Shown: one piece after another, positions 7,366-16,462 of the stretch
Layout: every line of letters starts with the position of its first letter
Position numbering within the stretch: position 1 is the stretch's first letter
NCBI GenBank assembly: GCA_031272715.1
Contig: JAISTH010000035.1
Coordinates: 1 to 32,826 of the forward strand
Length of the DNA: 32,826 bases
Reading direction: 5' to 3'
DNA from: Desulfovibrio sp.
Lineage (GTDB): Bacteria > Desulfobacterota > Desulfovibrionia > Desulfovibrionales > Desulfovibrionaceae
The notes under the pieces: model-generated
Told to the model about the DNA's origin: nothing
Database searches by the model: none
What the model saw: only the letters and a program-made list of their open reading frames with translations
Position numbers and translations under genes: made by a program

Positions 7366-8805
7366 TCATCGGGATGGATTGGGTTCCCACCATGGGGTGG
7401 GGCCGGCCTTGGACGGCGCTGGCCTCGGCGAGGACGAGGGCGTTGAGGTGAAGGAAGGGGGCGGCGTCTGCATGGGACGTTCGCGGACCGGTTGCCGCAG
7501 GGCCTCGCGGGGCGGCGCCCAGGCGCGGTCCTGGGGCACGGCGGGGGAGGGCGTTGTCGCCGGAGCGGGCGTCGCAACCGGGGAGGGCGTTGCCGCATGT
7601 GTGGGCGATGCCGCCGGAGCGGGGGGAACTGCCGGGGAGGGCATTGCTCTCGGTGCAGACGTGGCCGCCGGGGGGGACGGCACAATCGGGGCGGGTCTGG
7701 CCGCTTGTGTGGGCATCGCCGTTGGTGCGGCCGTTGCCGCCGGATGGGGCGTCGCCGTCCGTGTGGGCATCGCTCCCGGTGCGGGTGATGCGGCCGTCGC
7801 GGCCGTCGCGGCTTGGCCGGTCGTTTGTGGCTGCCTCGAACCTGGCGTCGGCACGAGTCTGTGGAGGGCGCAACCGAGACTTTGTACTTTGGCCGTCCTG
7901 TGTTCGCTCTCCTTGAGCTTGGCGTACTCCTCCCGACATGTGGCGAGTTTGGCGTCCAGATTGTCCGCGAAGTGCAGGGCGAAGGCCTCGGGCGTTTTGG
8001 GGAGGCAGACGGCGCCGTGCTCCAGCGTGCCGTGGTGGCTCAGTATCAGATGCTTCAGATGCAGTTCCAGTTCCGGCTCGAGGCCGACGGCCGCGAAGTG
8101 GGGCGCAAGCATCTCGAGGGCGATGGTGGCATGGCCCATCATGTCGCCCTCCTCGCTGTAGTCGAAGGAGAGCGTCCCCTCGAACTCCCGCGTCTTCCCC
8201 AGATCGTGGAAGAGGGCGCCGACGAGGAGCGTCTGGCGGTCGAGTTCCGGATAGCCGTCGGCCATGCGCATGCACGTGCGGCAAACGGAGAGGGTGTGCT
8301 CCAGCAGTCCGCCGGGATAGGCATGGTGGACGAATTTCGCCGCCGGCCGCCGCATGAGGCGGGTGCGTATGCCCTCGTCGCCGAACACCGAGTCCAGCAG
8401 GGCGCGCCACTTGGGGTGGCGGCATTCCGCGTCGACCAGTGCCTTCAGTTCCCGGAACATCACTTCGGGGGCGGGGCAGGGCGGGGTGACGAAAAGGGAG
8501 ACGTCGAGTCCTTCGACCTCTTTCGGGGCGAGCAGATCCAGGGCGTTGACCTTCACCTGCAACTGCTCGTTGAACATGTCCCCGGTCCCATCCACCAGAA
8601 CCACGGAATCCGGTGGGAAGGACGGGAACTCGTTGCAGAGCGGCGACCAGACCTTGGCATCGACGGTGCCCGAGCAGTCGCCGAGGGAGAGGGTCAGGAA
8701 GTCGTGCCCGTTCTTCGTTCTGCCCCGGAGCGCGTTCCGGACCAGAAAAAGGCCTTTCACGGGGACGCCCGGGGCGATGTCTTTGACGAAATGGCCTTTG
8801 TCCAT
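7366..8805 (-). CDS. OB-fold/HD-domain protein (YhaM-like 3'-5' exoribonuclease) with low-complexity tail
   Basis: This 479-residue protein has an N-terminal OB-fold (about 10-100) and an HD hydrolase domain: HHAYPGGLLEH around residues 160-170, GALFHDLGK with H200-D201, and LSHHG further on. This arrangement is that of YhaM-type 3'-5' exoribonucleases. Unusually, about 160 residues follow the HD domain (from about 318), made almost wholly of Ala, Pro, Thr and Ser in repeating units such as ATPSPVATPAPA. The start at 8805 gives the conserved MDKGHFVKDI beginning. A good sigma-70-type promoter lies upstream, and tmk follows after 7 bp. The exact RNA substrate is not readable. Confidence 0.75.
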   Translation of the reverse strand: MDKGHFVKDIAPGVPVKGLFLVRNALRGRTKNGHDFLTLSLGDCSGTVDAKVWSPLCNEFPSFPPDSVVLVDGTGDMFNEQLQVKVNALDLLAPKEVEGLDVSLFVTPPCPAPEVMFRELKALVDAECRHPKWRALLDSVFGDEGIRTRLMRRPAAKFVHHAYPGGLLEHTLSVCRTCMRMADGYPELDRQTLLVGALFHDLGKTREFEGTLSFDYSEEGDMMGHATIALEMLAPHFAAVGLEPELELHLKHLILSHHGTLEHGAVCLPKTPEAFALHFADNLDAKLATCREEYAKLKESEHRTAKVQSLGCALHRLVPTPGSRQPQTTGQAATAATAASPAPGAMPTRTATPHPAATAAPTAMPTQAARPAPIVPSPPAATSAPRAMPSPAVPPAPAASPTHAATPSPVATPAPATTPSPAVPQDRAWAPPREALRQPVRERPMQTPPPSFTSTPSSSPRPAPSKAGPTPWWEPNPSR

Positions 8806-8856
8806 GTAGCATCCAGGGTTTTGGGCGTTCTGCCGCAAGCCGGGGAGGAAACCGCC

Positions 8857-8885
8857 ATTGTCCTTCTTGCGGCCCGTTCTGTCAA
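8857..8885 (-). promoter_or_regulatory. Sigma-70-type promoter for the HD-protein/tmk/polyamine operon
   Basis: On the minus strand there is a perfect -35 TTGACA (8885-8880), a 17-base spacer and a -10-like GACAAT (8862-8857). The start of transcription would fall near 8850, about 45 bases before the ATG at 8805. No other comparable promoter is visible between the five leftward genes. Confidence 0.6.
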
Positions 8886-9069
8886 TGCGCGGGATGCGCG
8901 GCGGATCTCTCGGGGCCGCGTCCGTGGCGGGGCGGCGGAGCGTTTGCGCACTTGGGGGGCGTCCCCCCGTCCGCGCGGCGCCACATCCCGGGCGCACGCT
9001 TCGGGGTATGGGGGCGCCGGACCCGCCAACAGAGGGGCTTTCACGTTATGAAAGGGGGGCTTTCGCGAT

Positions 9070-9828
9070 ATGGATGTGCTGATCACCAACGATGACGGGA
9101 TTCGGGCGCCGGGGCTGCGGGCCTTGTACCGTGCGGTGCGGGAGGCCGGCCACACCCCCAAGGTGGTGGCCCCCATGCGGCAGCAGTCCGGGGTGGGGCA
9201 CTCCCTGACGGCCTTCGCGCCCTTGAAGGTCATGGAGATCCGGGAGGAGAGCTTCGAGGGCATCGGCGTCTTCGGCACCCCCGCCGACTGCGTCAATCTC
9301 GCCCTGTCCGTGCTCCTCCCCGAAAGGCCCGGCCTGGTCCTGTCGGGGATCAACGCCGGCCCGAACGTCGGCCCGGACATCCTCTACTCCGGCACCGTGG
9401 GAGCCGCGACCGAGGCCGCCCACGAGGACCTTCCCAGCTTCGCCGTCTCCCACGAGGACTTCAAGGCGTCCGTGGACCTGCTCCCCCACGCCCGGCACGC
9501 CGTGGCCCTCGCCTGCAAGGTGGACTGGACCCGCATCGCCCCACGCAGGGTGATCAACGTCAACTATCCCATGGGGCCGCTGGATCGGGCCAAGGGCGTC
9601 AGGATTTGCCCCCAGACGACGGCCGTGTGGAAGGACAGCTACGACGAGCGCACGGATCCCCGCGGGGACCTCTACTGGTGGATGGTGGGGGAGATACCCG
9701 CCCACACCATCGAGAGGGACTCGGACAAGGACATGCTCGGCCGGGGCTACATCACCGTGACGCCGCTGCGCTTCGAATTCACGGACGAGGACGCCATGAC
9801 GGCCCTCAAGGACATGGGCCTGGGCTGA
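9070..9828 (+). CDS. surE: 5'/3'-nucleotidase SurE
   Basis: This 252-residue protein is a metal-dependent nucleoside monophosphate phosphatase of stationary-phase survival. The N-terminus MDVLITNDDG carries the paired metal-binding Asp (D8, D9). QQSGVGHS supplies the conserved Ser, and SGINAGPNVGPDILYSGTVG is the family's signature loop, containing the conserved Asn. Length is typical. It is divergent from the HD-protein operon and ends at 9828, immediately before the stop of the convergent AMMECR1 gene, with no base between the two. Confidence 0.93.
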   Translation: MDVLITNDDGIRAPGLRALYRAVREAGHTPKVVAPMRQQSGVGHSLTAFAPLKVMEIREESFEGIGVFGTPADCVNLALSVLLPERPGLVLSGINAGPNVGPDILYSGTVGAATEAAHEDLPSFAVSHEDFKASVDLLPHARHAVALACKVDWTRIAPRRVINVNYPMGPLDRAKGVRICPQTTAVWKDSYDERTDPRGDLYWWMVGEIPAHTIERDSDKDMLGRGYITVTPLRFEFTDEDAMTALKDMGLG

Positions 9829-10386
9829 TCAGGCAGGGAAGACGAAGGCCTCGTACCAGAAGATCTCGGCCCCCGGCGCCTTCCAGCTGCCCGGGGGAAG
9901 GCCCGCCTTGTTGCAGAGCTGCTCCAGATACATCAGTCTGTCCCATCCCTGTTCCACCGGCACCTGCGGCAGGAACACGCCGCTGCGTCCGCCGAGCTGC
10001 AGCACGAGTCCGTGCTTCCCCACCTCGATCAGTCCCGGATCGGGACAGCGGGTGAGTTCGTCGAGGACCGAGATGTGCACATCGCAGCTTCCCCACTCCT
10101 GCGCCGTGAGAGGGTGGAACCTGTAGTCGTCGAAGGCGGCCGCCACGGCCATGCGGACGACGTTCTGCTCCAGCGGCTCCCGCCCGACGATCGTGCCGAT
10201 GCACCCCCTGAGGTTCCCGTTCCGCGTCAGGGTGACGAAGGAGCCGAGATTTCGGCCCAGGGTCTGGCTCTGGGGCCGGGCCGGGATCGTCTGGCCGGGG
10301 ATGCCCAGCCGCTGCGAGATGGCGTTCTTCGCGATGTCCAGGAGGTAGCGCTGTTCCTCCTGGGTGAGGGAGAAGGTGATGGGCAT
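9829..10386 (-). CDS. AMMECR1-domain protein (AmmeMemoRadiSam system protein A)
   Basis: This 185-residue protein is an AMMECR1-domain protein. The signature NLRGCIG is present in the first half, and the length is that of a single-domain bacterial member. The biochemical role of this family is not established; bacterial copies often occur with a Memo-family protein and a radical SAM enzyme, neither of which is next to this copy. The ATG at 10386 is preferred because it starts just before the conserved region; the longer open frame upstream reads as low-complexity GC-rich sequence. Confidence 0.82.
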   Translation of the reverse strand: MPITFSLTQEEQRYLLDIAKNAISQRLGIPGQTIPARPQSQTLGRNLGSFVTLTRNGNLRGCIGTIVGREPLEQNVVRMAVAAAFDDYRFHPLTAQEWGSCDVHISVLDELTRCPDPGLIEVGKHGLVLQLGGRSGVFLPQVPVEQGWDRLMYLEQLCNKAGLPPGSWKAPGAEIFWYEAFVFPA

Positions 10387-10650
10387 GGGACCTCCGAGAC
10401 GGGGCCACCCGTGGCCGCTGGCGGTGACAGGAGACGGCCCCGGGGCGGACGGGGCCGCCGGGGATTTGTGGCTGGTGCCATCGGGATGCGCAAACAGGGA
10501 CACCCCCAAGCATGTGCCCCGGAGGTGGCGGAGACGGCCGCCGCCGCAGGGGCGCATGCCTAGGGGGTCACCCGAAGGCCGTGCCGACGGGGAGCATCGA
10601 CGGGACTCCCGGCGAGGGCGATCCCTCTGCCCGGGAAACCTGGCCTGCTT

Positions 10651-10887
10651 CTAGCTCTCGCCCTCGGCGCCGGCCTGCTTGCCTGAGCCCTTGAGGCCGT
10701 ACATCGTGGTGGAGCCGGAGGACCAGAACTCCAGGATCTCCTCCTGCACCAGCTGGGTGAGGAGCTTCTTCACTTCCCTCGGCCCCTTGTCGGGGAAGAG
10801 GTCGGTGAAGTCCTTGAAGTAGTGCTTGGACTTGGTGCTTTCCTTGCTCTTCAGGTACTCGATGATGATGTCCTTGTCTTCGGGCAT
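10651..10887 (-). CDS. dsrD: Dissimilatory sulfite reductase-associated protein DsrD
   Basis: This 78-residue winged-helix protein is found after dsrAB in sulfate reducers and is reported to stimulate DsrAB. The core YFKDFTDLFPDKG and the FWSSGSTTMYGLKG segment are diagnostic. Two ATGs are possible: 10899 and 10887. I prefer 10887 because a GGAG lies at a good distance before it and because it yields exactly the family length of 78. It starts 57 bp after dsrB on the same strand and closes the dsrABD operon. Confidence 0.93.
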   Translation of the reverse strand: MPEDKDIIIEYLKSKESTKSKHYFKDFTDLFPDKGPREVKKLLTQLVQEEILEFWSSGSTTMYGLKGSGKQAGAEGES

Positions 10888-10944
10888 GGCGATCTCCATG
10901 TCCCGGCGGCGCCCTGCGGCGCCGCCGGGTCTGCGGGAATGGAC

Positions 10945-12105
10945 CTAGAACTTGAACTGCGTGCTCTGCCGCCAAGTGTAGTAGGCGGGATCGCGGAAGT
11001 CGTCAATGAGGTGGTGGGTGAACTCGAGGCCCGTCAGCTTGAAGAAGGTCTCCCAGCCGATGCGCTCGGCCCAGTCGCCCAGACGCTCGTACTTCCTGGC
11101 GTTGGCCGCGTAGACCTCGACGATCTTCTTCACGGTCTTCGTCAGCGTGGGCCAGCGGGGCGGCTCGTTGGGGATGTACCCCACGACCACCTTGGAGAAC
11201 TTCGGGAAGGAGATGCGGTTGGACACCTTGCCCCCCACCATGATGGCGATGCCGTCGCCTTCGCCGTCGGAGATGGGGAGGGCCGGGCACATGGTGTAGC
11301 AGTTGCCGCAGTACATGCACCGGTCTTCCTTGATGCCCACGGACTTCACCTTCGCGCCCTTGTATTCCACCTGGGTGGGACGCACCGCCGCGGTGGGGCA
11401 GGCGGCCACGGCCAGGGGGATCTCGCAGAGCTTGTCCGCCCACTCGTGGTCCACCATCGGGGGCTTGCGGTGGATGCCCACCAGGCCGATGTCGGAGCAG
11501 TGCACGGCGCCGCACATGTTGATGCAGCAGGCGAGGGCGATGCGGACCGGGGCCGGCATGCGCATGCTTTTGAACTCGTCGAAGACGGCGTCCATGACGC
11601 ACTTCACCGGGCCGGAGGCGTCCGTGGCCGGGGTGTGGCAGTGGACCCAGCCCTGGGTGTGCACCATGTTGCTGATGCCGGCGCCGGTGCCGCCCACCGG
11701 GAACTTGAAGGAGCCGCCGGGGAACTTGCGTCCGTTCAGGTCGTCCCTGAGGGCCTTGGCGGCGCCTTCGTCGGTGACCATGAACTCGATGTTGTTCCGG
11801 GTGGTCCAGCGCAGGAAGCCGCCGCAGTGCTTGTCCGCGATGTCGCACAGTTCCCGGATGTGGGAGATGGACATGGTGCGGGTGCCGCCGACGCGCACGG
11901 TGTAGACCTTGTCCCCGCCCTCGGCCACGTGCATCAGTATCCCCGGCTCGAGGATCTCGTGATAGAGCCACTTGCCGAAGTTCTTCTTGATGACTGGCGG
12001 GAAGTAGGTGTCGTATTTGTGGGGGCCGATGTCGGAGATGCGGTTCTCCATCGGCTTCTGGGGATTGTACCCCGTGGCGATGAATCCCTTGTCGTTGCGA
12101 TCCAT
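10945..12105 (-). CDS. dsrB: Dissimilatory sulfite reductase beta subunit
   Basis: This 386-residue protein is the beta subunit of the siroheme enzyme that reduces sulfite to sulfide (as the DsrC trisulfide) in the cytoplasm. Siroheme/4Fe-4S coupling cysteines are in the CCINMCG segment, with HCSD after it. A ferredoxin-type cluster motif, [12 protein letters not shown], lies in the inserted ferredoxin domain. Length is as in Desulfovibrio. It begins 13 bp after dsrA and precedes dsrD. The sequence looks fully intact, with no missing ligand motif. Confidence 0.96.
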   Translation of the reverse strand: MDRNDKGFIATGYNPQKPMENRISDIGPHKYDTYFPPVIKKNFGKWLYHEILEPGILMHVAEGGDKVYTVRVGGTRTMSISHIRELCDIADKHCGGFLRWTTRNNIEFMVTDEGAAKALRDDLNGRKFPGGSFKFPVGGTGAGISNMVHTQGWVHCHTPATDASGPVKCVMDAVFDEFKSMRMPAPVRIALACCINMCGAVHCSDIGLVGIHRKPPMVDHEWADKLCEIPLAVAACPTAAVRPTQVEYKGAKVKSVGIKEDRCMYCGNCYTMCPALPISDGEGDGIAIMVGGKVSNRISFPKFSKVVVGYIPNEPPRWPTLTKTVKKIVEVYAANARKYERLGDWAERIGWETFFKLTGLEFTHHLIDDFRDPAYYTWRQSTQFKF

Positions 12106-12118
12106 GTTCGTCTCTCCC

Positions 12119-13432
12119 TTAGCGTTGATGTCGGCTGCGGTAGGCCGCGAGATCGCGGGACCATCCTCCGGGCACCTCTTCCTGCTTGAAGAAGATGTAG
12201 GGGTTGGATCGCGGTTCCTTGATGTGGCACGGCGACGGAGGCGTGTTGGTGACCTCCAGCAGCTTCTGGAAGGAGAGGCGCTTCATGGTCTCGCCGACGC
12301 GCTCCCGGTTTTTCCCTTCGGCCATCCACCAGTTCCAGATGTTGTCGATGACGTCCTTGACCTCGTCGTAGGGGTGCTCGCAGCGGACGAAGGGGACGAG
12401 GAGGGAGCCCATCTGGGCGCCGTCCACGACGGGGGCCTTGGCGCCCACGAGGATGCTGGCGCCGCGCTCGTCGCCGATGCGCAGGGCCTGGGGCATGGTG
12501 TTGATGCAGTGCATGCAGCGGACGCAGTCGGCCGTCTTGATGGAGAGCTTGGAGCCGTCCCATTTCATGCAGTGGGAGGGGCAGCGGTCGACGACTTCCG
12601 CCTGGAGGTCGAACTTGCCCCAGTCGCGGCCGGAGTGGGCGCCGGCGTTGGGCTTGATGGCGCCGCCCGCGTATGCCTTGACCTTCTCCTGGTCGATCTT
12701 GATGTCGTCCTTCCAGGTCCCGACGACGGCGAAGTCGGAGCGGGCCATGGCACAGACGCAGCCGTTGGGACAGCCGTCGAACTTGAACTTGAACTTGTAC
12801 GGGAAGGCGGGACGGTGGAGTTCGTCCTGGAAGTCCATGGTCAGCTGGTAGCACATGTCCTGGGTGTTGTAGCAGGCGTACTCGCAGCGGGACATGCCGA
12901 GGCAGGCGGCGGGGGTGCGGAGGTTGGAGCCGGAGCCGCCGAGGTCCACGTTCATGTTGTGGGTGAGTTCGAAGAAGATCTCCTCGAGCTGGGGCGTCTG
13001 GGTTCCGAGGAGCACGATGTCGCCGGTGGAGCCGTGCATGTTGGTGAGGCCGGAACCGCGCAGATCCCAGATGTCGCACAGGTCGCGCAGGAACTTGGTG
13101 TTGTAGTACTTGCCCGAGGGTTGGGCCACGCGCATGGTGTGGAAATGGGCCACTCCGGGGAACTTCTCGGGCTGGTCGCAGTAGCGGCCGATGACGCCGC
13201 CGCCGTACCCGAACACGCCCACGATGCCGCCGTGCTTCCAGTGGGTCTCTTTTTCCGTGTAGGAGAGCTCCAGTACGCCGAGCAGGTCTTCAGGGCAGTC
13301 CACGGGCACCTGATGCGTGAGTCCCTTGGGATTCTTCGCACGGTTGTCTGCCTCTTGTTTGATGTCGGACACGAAGCTCGGCCAGGGGCCGGACTCGAGC
13401 TGGTCCAACAGGGGAGTTTTGTGTTTCGCCAT
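12119..13432 (-). CDS. dsrA: Dissimilatory sulfite reductase alpha subunit
   Basis: This 437-residue protein is the alpha subunit of dissimilatory sulfite reductase. Cysteine clusters [11 protein letters not shown] and GCPNGCVC coordinate the siroheme-associated 4Fe-4S cluster, and CVRCMHC with the nearby CPSHC belongs to the ferredoxin domain. The start at 13432 gives [20 protein letters not shown], the usual N-terminus and length. A GGAGG lies seven bases before it, whereas the ATG six bases upstream is too close to that site. A clear promoter is at 13559-13587. The reductive (sulfate or sulfite respiring) type is supported by dsrD in the operon and lactate permease alongside. Confidence 0.96.
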   Translation of the reverse strand: MAKHKTPLLDQLESGPWPSFVSDIKQEADNRAKNPKGLTHQVPVDCPEDLLGVLELSYTEKETHWKHGGIVGVFGYGGGVIGRYCDQPEKFPGVAHFHTMRVAQPSGKYYNTKFLRDLCDIWDLRGSGLTNMHGSTGDIVLLGTQTPQLEEIFFELTHNMNVDLGGSGSNLRTPAACLGMSRCEYACYNTQDMCYQLTMDFQDELHRPAFPYKFKFKFDGCPNGCVCAMARSDFAVVGTWKDDIKIDQEKVKAYAGGAIKPNAGAHSGRDWGKFDLQAEVVDRCPSHCMKWDGSKLSIKTADCVRCMHCINTMPQALRIGDERGASILVGAKAPVVDGAQMGSLLVPFVRCEHPYDEVKDVIDNIWNWWMAEGKNRERVGETMKRLSFQKLLEVTNTPPSPCHIKEPRSNPYIFFKQEEVPGGWSRDLAAYRSRHQR

Positions 13433-13558
13433 TGCCATTCCTCCACGGGTTTGTTGTGCCGCGTGCCGGGCAGGGGTCCACGCGACCTGTCGGTCGGCGG
13501 TTTCCCGGAAGGGGTGCGCGCCGGACCGGATTGGGGGCACTAGTCTTTATCCCGCAAG

Positions 13559-13587
13559 GTTATACACCCGAAAGGGCGTGATGACAA
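13559..13587 (-). promoter_or_regulatory. Sigma-70-type promoter of dsrABD
   Basis: On the minus strand: -35 TTGTCA (13587-13582), a spacer of exactly 17 bases, and -10 TATAAC (13564-13559). This gives a leader of about 120 bases before dsrA. The spacer contains a short inverted repeat, CCC-TTT-C-GGG-like, that could be an operator, but that is speculative. Confidence 0.65.
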
Positions 13588-13833
13588 CAGGGTCCGGGAA
13601 AAATCGTCGAAAGATTCGCCACTTTTCCGCCTCGGGGCATGCGCCGCGACGGCCTTCTTCCCTACGGCCTTCGTTCCCGAGGGACGCATGCGGGCCCCGT
13701 CCGCGGGGCCGTCTGACGGGTCGGGGCCACGGTCCGTCGCCCTGGGCCAGGGTTCGGCGCGCTCAGGAACATCCCTGTCCAGCGGCCCCTCCGGGATCTC
13801 CGTCCCGCAACCGCTCCCGGGACCGCCCCGCCA

Positions 13834-13874
13834 CGAAAAGGCGCGGGCGCAAGGTCGAAACCCTGCGCCCGCGC
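13834..13874 (-). terminator. Rho-independent terminator after lctP
   Basis: On the minus strand a strong GC hairpin (arms GCGCGGGCGCA and TGCGCCCGCGC, loop about 12 bases) is followed by CCTTTTC. It begins 30 bases after the lctP stop and separates lctP from the dsr promoter, so dsrABD and lctP are independent transcription units. Confidence 0.65.
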
Positions 13875-13903
13875 TCGTCAAGCCGTGTCGGACGATGGAA
13901 CCG

Positions 13904-15574
13904 TTACGGCGTTACCAGCGTCGGCAGCATGCCGTGCAGCGGGTAGGCCTGGAGGTATGTGATGAGGCACACCACCAAGGTCATCGCCAGTGAATGGAGG
14001 ATGGTGAAGCGGAAGAGGTCGCCCTCCTGTCCGACCATGCCGGTGGCCGAGGTGGCCACGGAGATGGACTGCGGCGAGATCATCTTGCCGGTGACGCCGC
14101 CCGAGGAGTTCGATGCGACCATCAGGTATTCGTCAACGCCCACCTGCTGCGCCGTCGTGGCCTGCAGGTTGCTGAAGAGGGCGTTGGAGGACGTGTCGGA
14201 CCCCGTCAGGAACACGCCGAGCCATCCGAGGATCGGCGCGAAGAAGGGGAACGCCGCGCCGGTCTTGGTGAAGGCCAGACCGAGGGTCGAGCTCATGCCG
14301 GAGTAGTTCATGATGTTGGCCAGGCCCAGGATCGTGGCGATGGTCACGATGGGGAAGCGCAGCTGGTAGGCCGTGCGGGAGAAGCAGGCCATGGCCTTGC
14401 CGATGTTGTAGCCGGGCATGATGAAGGAGGCGATGATGCCGGCGAGGAAGATGGCCGTGCCGGCGGCGCTGATGATGTTGAAGTTGTACTTGGCCCCGTA
14501 TGCAGATGCCTGCTTGACGATCGGAACCGTTTTTTCAATGGCATCGTGGAGTCCGGGCCACGGAATGCCCAGTCCGAATGCCTCGATGGGCTTGACGGCG
14601 GCCTTGAAGGTCTGCAGGCCCCAGATGGTCACGAAGACGGCAAGGATGATGTAGGGCATCCACGCGCGAAGAACCTCTTTGACGCTGTATTCAAGCTTGG
14701 TGGTGGAAGTGGGCTCGGGTTCACCTTCAAACCTGAAGATGTTCTTGGGCTTCCACACGCGCAGGAAGAGGATCAGACCGACGATGGTCACCATGGCGGA
14801 CAGGATGTCCGGCAGGTAGGGACCGTGGAAGTTGGAAGAGAGGAACTGCGTGCAGGCGAAGCAGCAACCCGCGACGAGCAGGGCCGGCAGCACTTCGAGG
14901 GAACGCTTGAAGCCGCACATGGTCACGGAGACCCAGATGGGAACGATGATGGACAGGAAGGGAAGCTGTCTGCCCACGATCTTGCCGATGTGCATTGCGT
15001 CCAGTCCGGAGCTTTGCCCGGCCACAAAGATCGGGATGCCGATGGCGCCGAAGGCAACAGGCGCCGTGTTGGCGATGAGGCAGATGCCTGCGGCGTAGAG
15101 TGGCTTGAAGCCCAGGCCCACCAGCATGGCGGCGGTGATGGCCACGGGCGTGCCGAAGCCGGCCGTGCCTTCGATGAAGGAACCGAAGGCGAAGGCGATG
15201 AAGATGGCCTGGAGGCGTCTGTCATCCGTCATGCTGGCCAGGGAGTTCTTGATGATCTCGAACTCCCCGGATTCCACCGTCATGTTGTAAATCCACACGG
15301 CGGTGATGACGATCCAGATGATCGGGAAGAGGCCGAAACAAGCGCCATAGATGGTCGAATTGATGGCGAGCCCAGCTGGCATCTTCCACACGAAGATGGC
15401 GAGGAGGATGGCGGCCAGCGTGCCTGCGAAAGCCGCCCAATGGCCCGCCGTCCGTTTTATCGCCAGCATGTAGAAGAGGATATACAGCGGAATGGCGGCG
15501 ACAAGAGCCGAAACGAGATATTCCGGCGCTGAGGCTACCTTCAGCGGATCATAGATCTGTGTCCATCTTTCCAT
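13904..15574 (-). CDS. lctP: L-lactate permease
   Basis: This 556-residue, highly hydrophobic protein of the LctP family imports lactate (or glycolate) with protons. Many transmembrane segments are visible from residue 15 to the C-terminus. The family segments FGSFIEGTAGFGTPVAI and FLTGSDTSSNALFSNLQ are intact, as is the late SNSSGGVTGKMISPQSI. The start follows AAAGGAG. In sulfate reducers lactate is the main electron donor, so this gene next to dsrABD is a sensible metabolic pairing, although the terminator between them argues for separate control. Confidence 0.93.
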   Translation of the reverse strand: MERWTQIYDPLKVASAPEYLVSALVAAIPLYILFYMLAIKRTAGHWAAFAGTLAAILLAIFVWKMPAGLAINSTIYGACFGLFPIIWIVITAVWIYNMTVESGEFEIIKNSLASMTDDRRLQAIFIAFAFGSFIEGTAGFGTPVAITAAMLVGLGFKPLYAAGICLIANTAPVAFGAIGIPIFVAGQSSGLDAMHIGKIVGRQLPFLSIIVPIWVSVTMCGFKRSLEVLPALLVAGCCFACTQFLSSNFHGPYLPDILSAMVTIVGLILFLRVWKPKNIFRFEGEPEPTSTTKLEYSVKEVLRAWMPYIILAVFVTIWGLQTFKAAVKPIEAFGLGIPWPGLHDAIEKTVPIVKQASAYGAKYNFNIISAAGTAIFLAGIIASFIMPGYNIGKAMACFSRTAYQLRFPIVTIATILGLANIMNYSGMSSTLGLAFTKTGAAFPFFAPILGWLGVFLTGSDTSSNALFSNLQATTAQQVGVDEYLMVASNSSGGVTGKMISPQSISVATSATGMVGQEGDLFRFTILHSLAMTLVVCLITYLQAYPLHGMLPTLVTP

Positions 15575-15613
15575 AACTACTCCTTTAGTGATGGGGGATT
15601 TGTTCTACACCTT

Positions 15614-15642
15614 AACAATCGGGTCACTAAAACGACTGACAA
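15614..15642 (-). promoter_or_regulatory. Possible lctP promoter
   Basis: A minus-strand TTGTCA (15642-15637) is followed after 17 bases by ATTGTT (15619-15614), a weak -10. The -35 is the same hexamer as in the dsrA promoter. The low quality of the -10 keeps this tentative. Confidence 0.3.
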
Positions 15643-16462
15643 GAGGAGATGGGAATGCCGCAAGGGCAGGAAAAAAATTTCACCGTGCGTTCGACCTCCC
15701 TGACGCAATGCGGTCTGCTTGTTGTGGACGGAACGGTTCCCCACCCTTCCGCATGTTGGCGACACAGTCTCCCACGGGGGGAACCGGGGTAGACGTTGCG
15801 ACACGTTGCAGTGTCTGGGATCGCGACCTTTATCTTCTCGGCGGGTCAGGCCGTTGCTGCAAAACAGGCGAACCCGAGGTGTGCTCGACGCCTCGCCAAA
15901 CCGGCGACGGGTCGCCCGTGGTGGCGCGATGCTCGGGATTGCCGCGCCCCCGTCGATTTCCTTTCCCCTCCCGGGGCCGATTCCTGGACAGTCCTTCGGC
16001 GCATCCGCCATGCGGAATCCGGGGCCGCCAGCGGGGCGAGGCCTCCGGATCCGGCCGGGCACGCGACCTGCCGGGTCCGGACAGGGGCGCGTCGGCGTTT
16101 GCGCGTGTAGAGAAAGGCTGAACCTTCTTTAGCCAAATTCGTCCAGAGCGTCAACCATTGCGCCGAGTGCTTCCTACCGCTTTCGCCAAAATCGTTCACG
16201 AGATCCCGATAAGGGGGCGCGGCCGGCTTTGGGGACGATGTCCGGCATTTTTGTCACGTAATTTCATGACCGCTGCCGGACGGACCGCCCAACGGAACCG
16301 GAAAGGAGCGTTCGGCCATCTACATACCACCAATTTTCGCCAACGTCAACAGGCGCGCAAGTGCCGACTTTCCGGCCCTCATGGCCGCCCTCCTCGGCCA
16401 GACGATGGGCGGACGGCAGGTTCGGGAAACTGCAGTTGGCATCTTTGTCACGGGATTTTCCG
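15643..16462. other. Long intergenic region between lctP and ilvD
   Basis: About 820 bases without a supportable gene. Open frames on both strands are short or low-complexity and none has a Shine-Dalgarno plus a recognisable domain. Two loosely similar strings, GGCATTTTTGTCACG near 16243 and GGCATCTTTGTCACG near 16438, may be chance. I see no tRNA or insertion sequence. A small RNA cannot be excluded. Confidence 0.4.

Noticed and set aside
7366..7860. CRISPR-like or satellite array
   Set aside because: The repeats are short, degenerate and in frame as a protein tail; there are no conserved repeat-spacer units.
10822..12189. 455-residue plus-strand open frame and similar frames opposite dsrAB
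   Set aside because: Exact antisense of conserved dsrB and dsrA with His/Val/Gly-rich composition; typical shadow frames.
13540..13881. 113-residue minus-strand frame upstream of dsrA
   Set aside because: It overlaps the dsr promoter and the lctP terminator hairpin and shows no domain or ribosome site.
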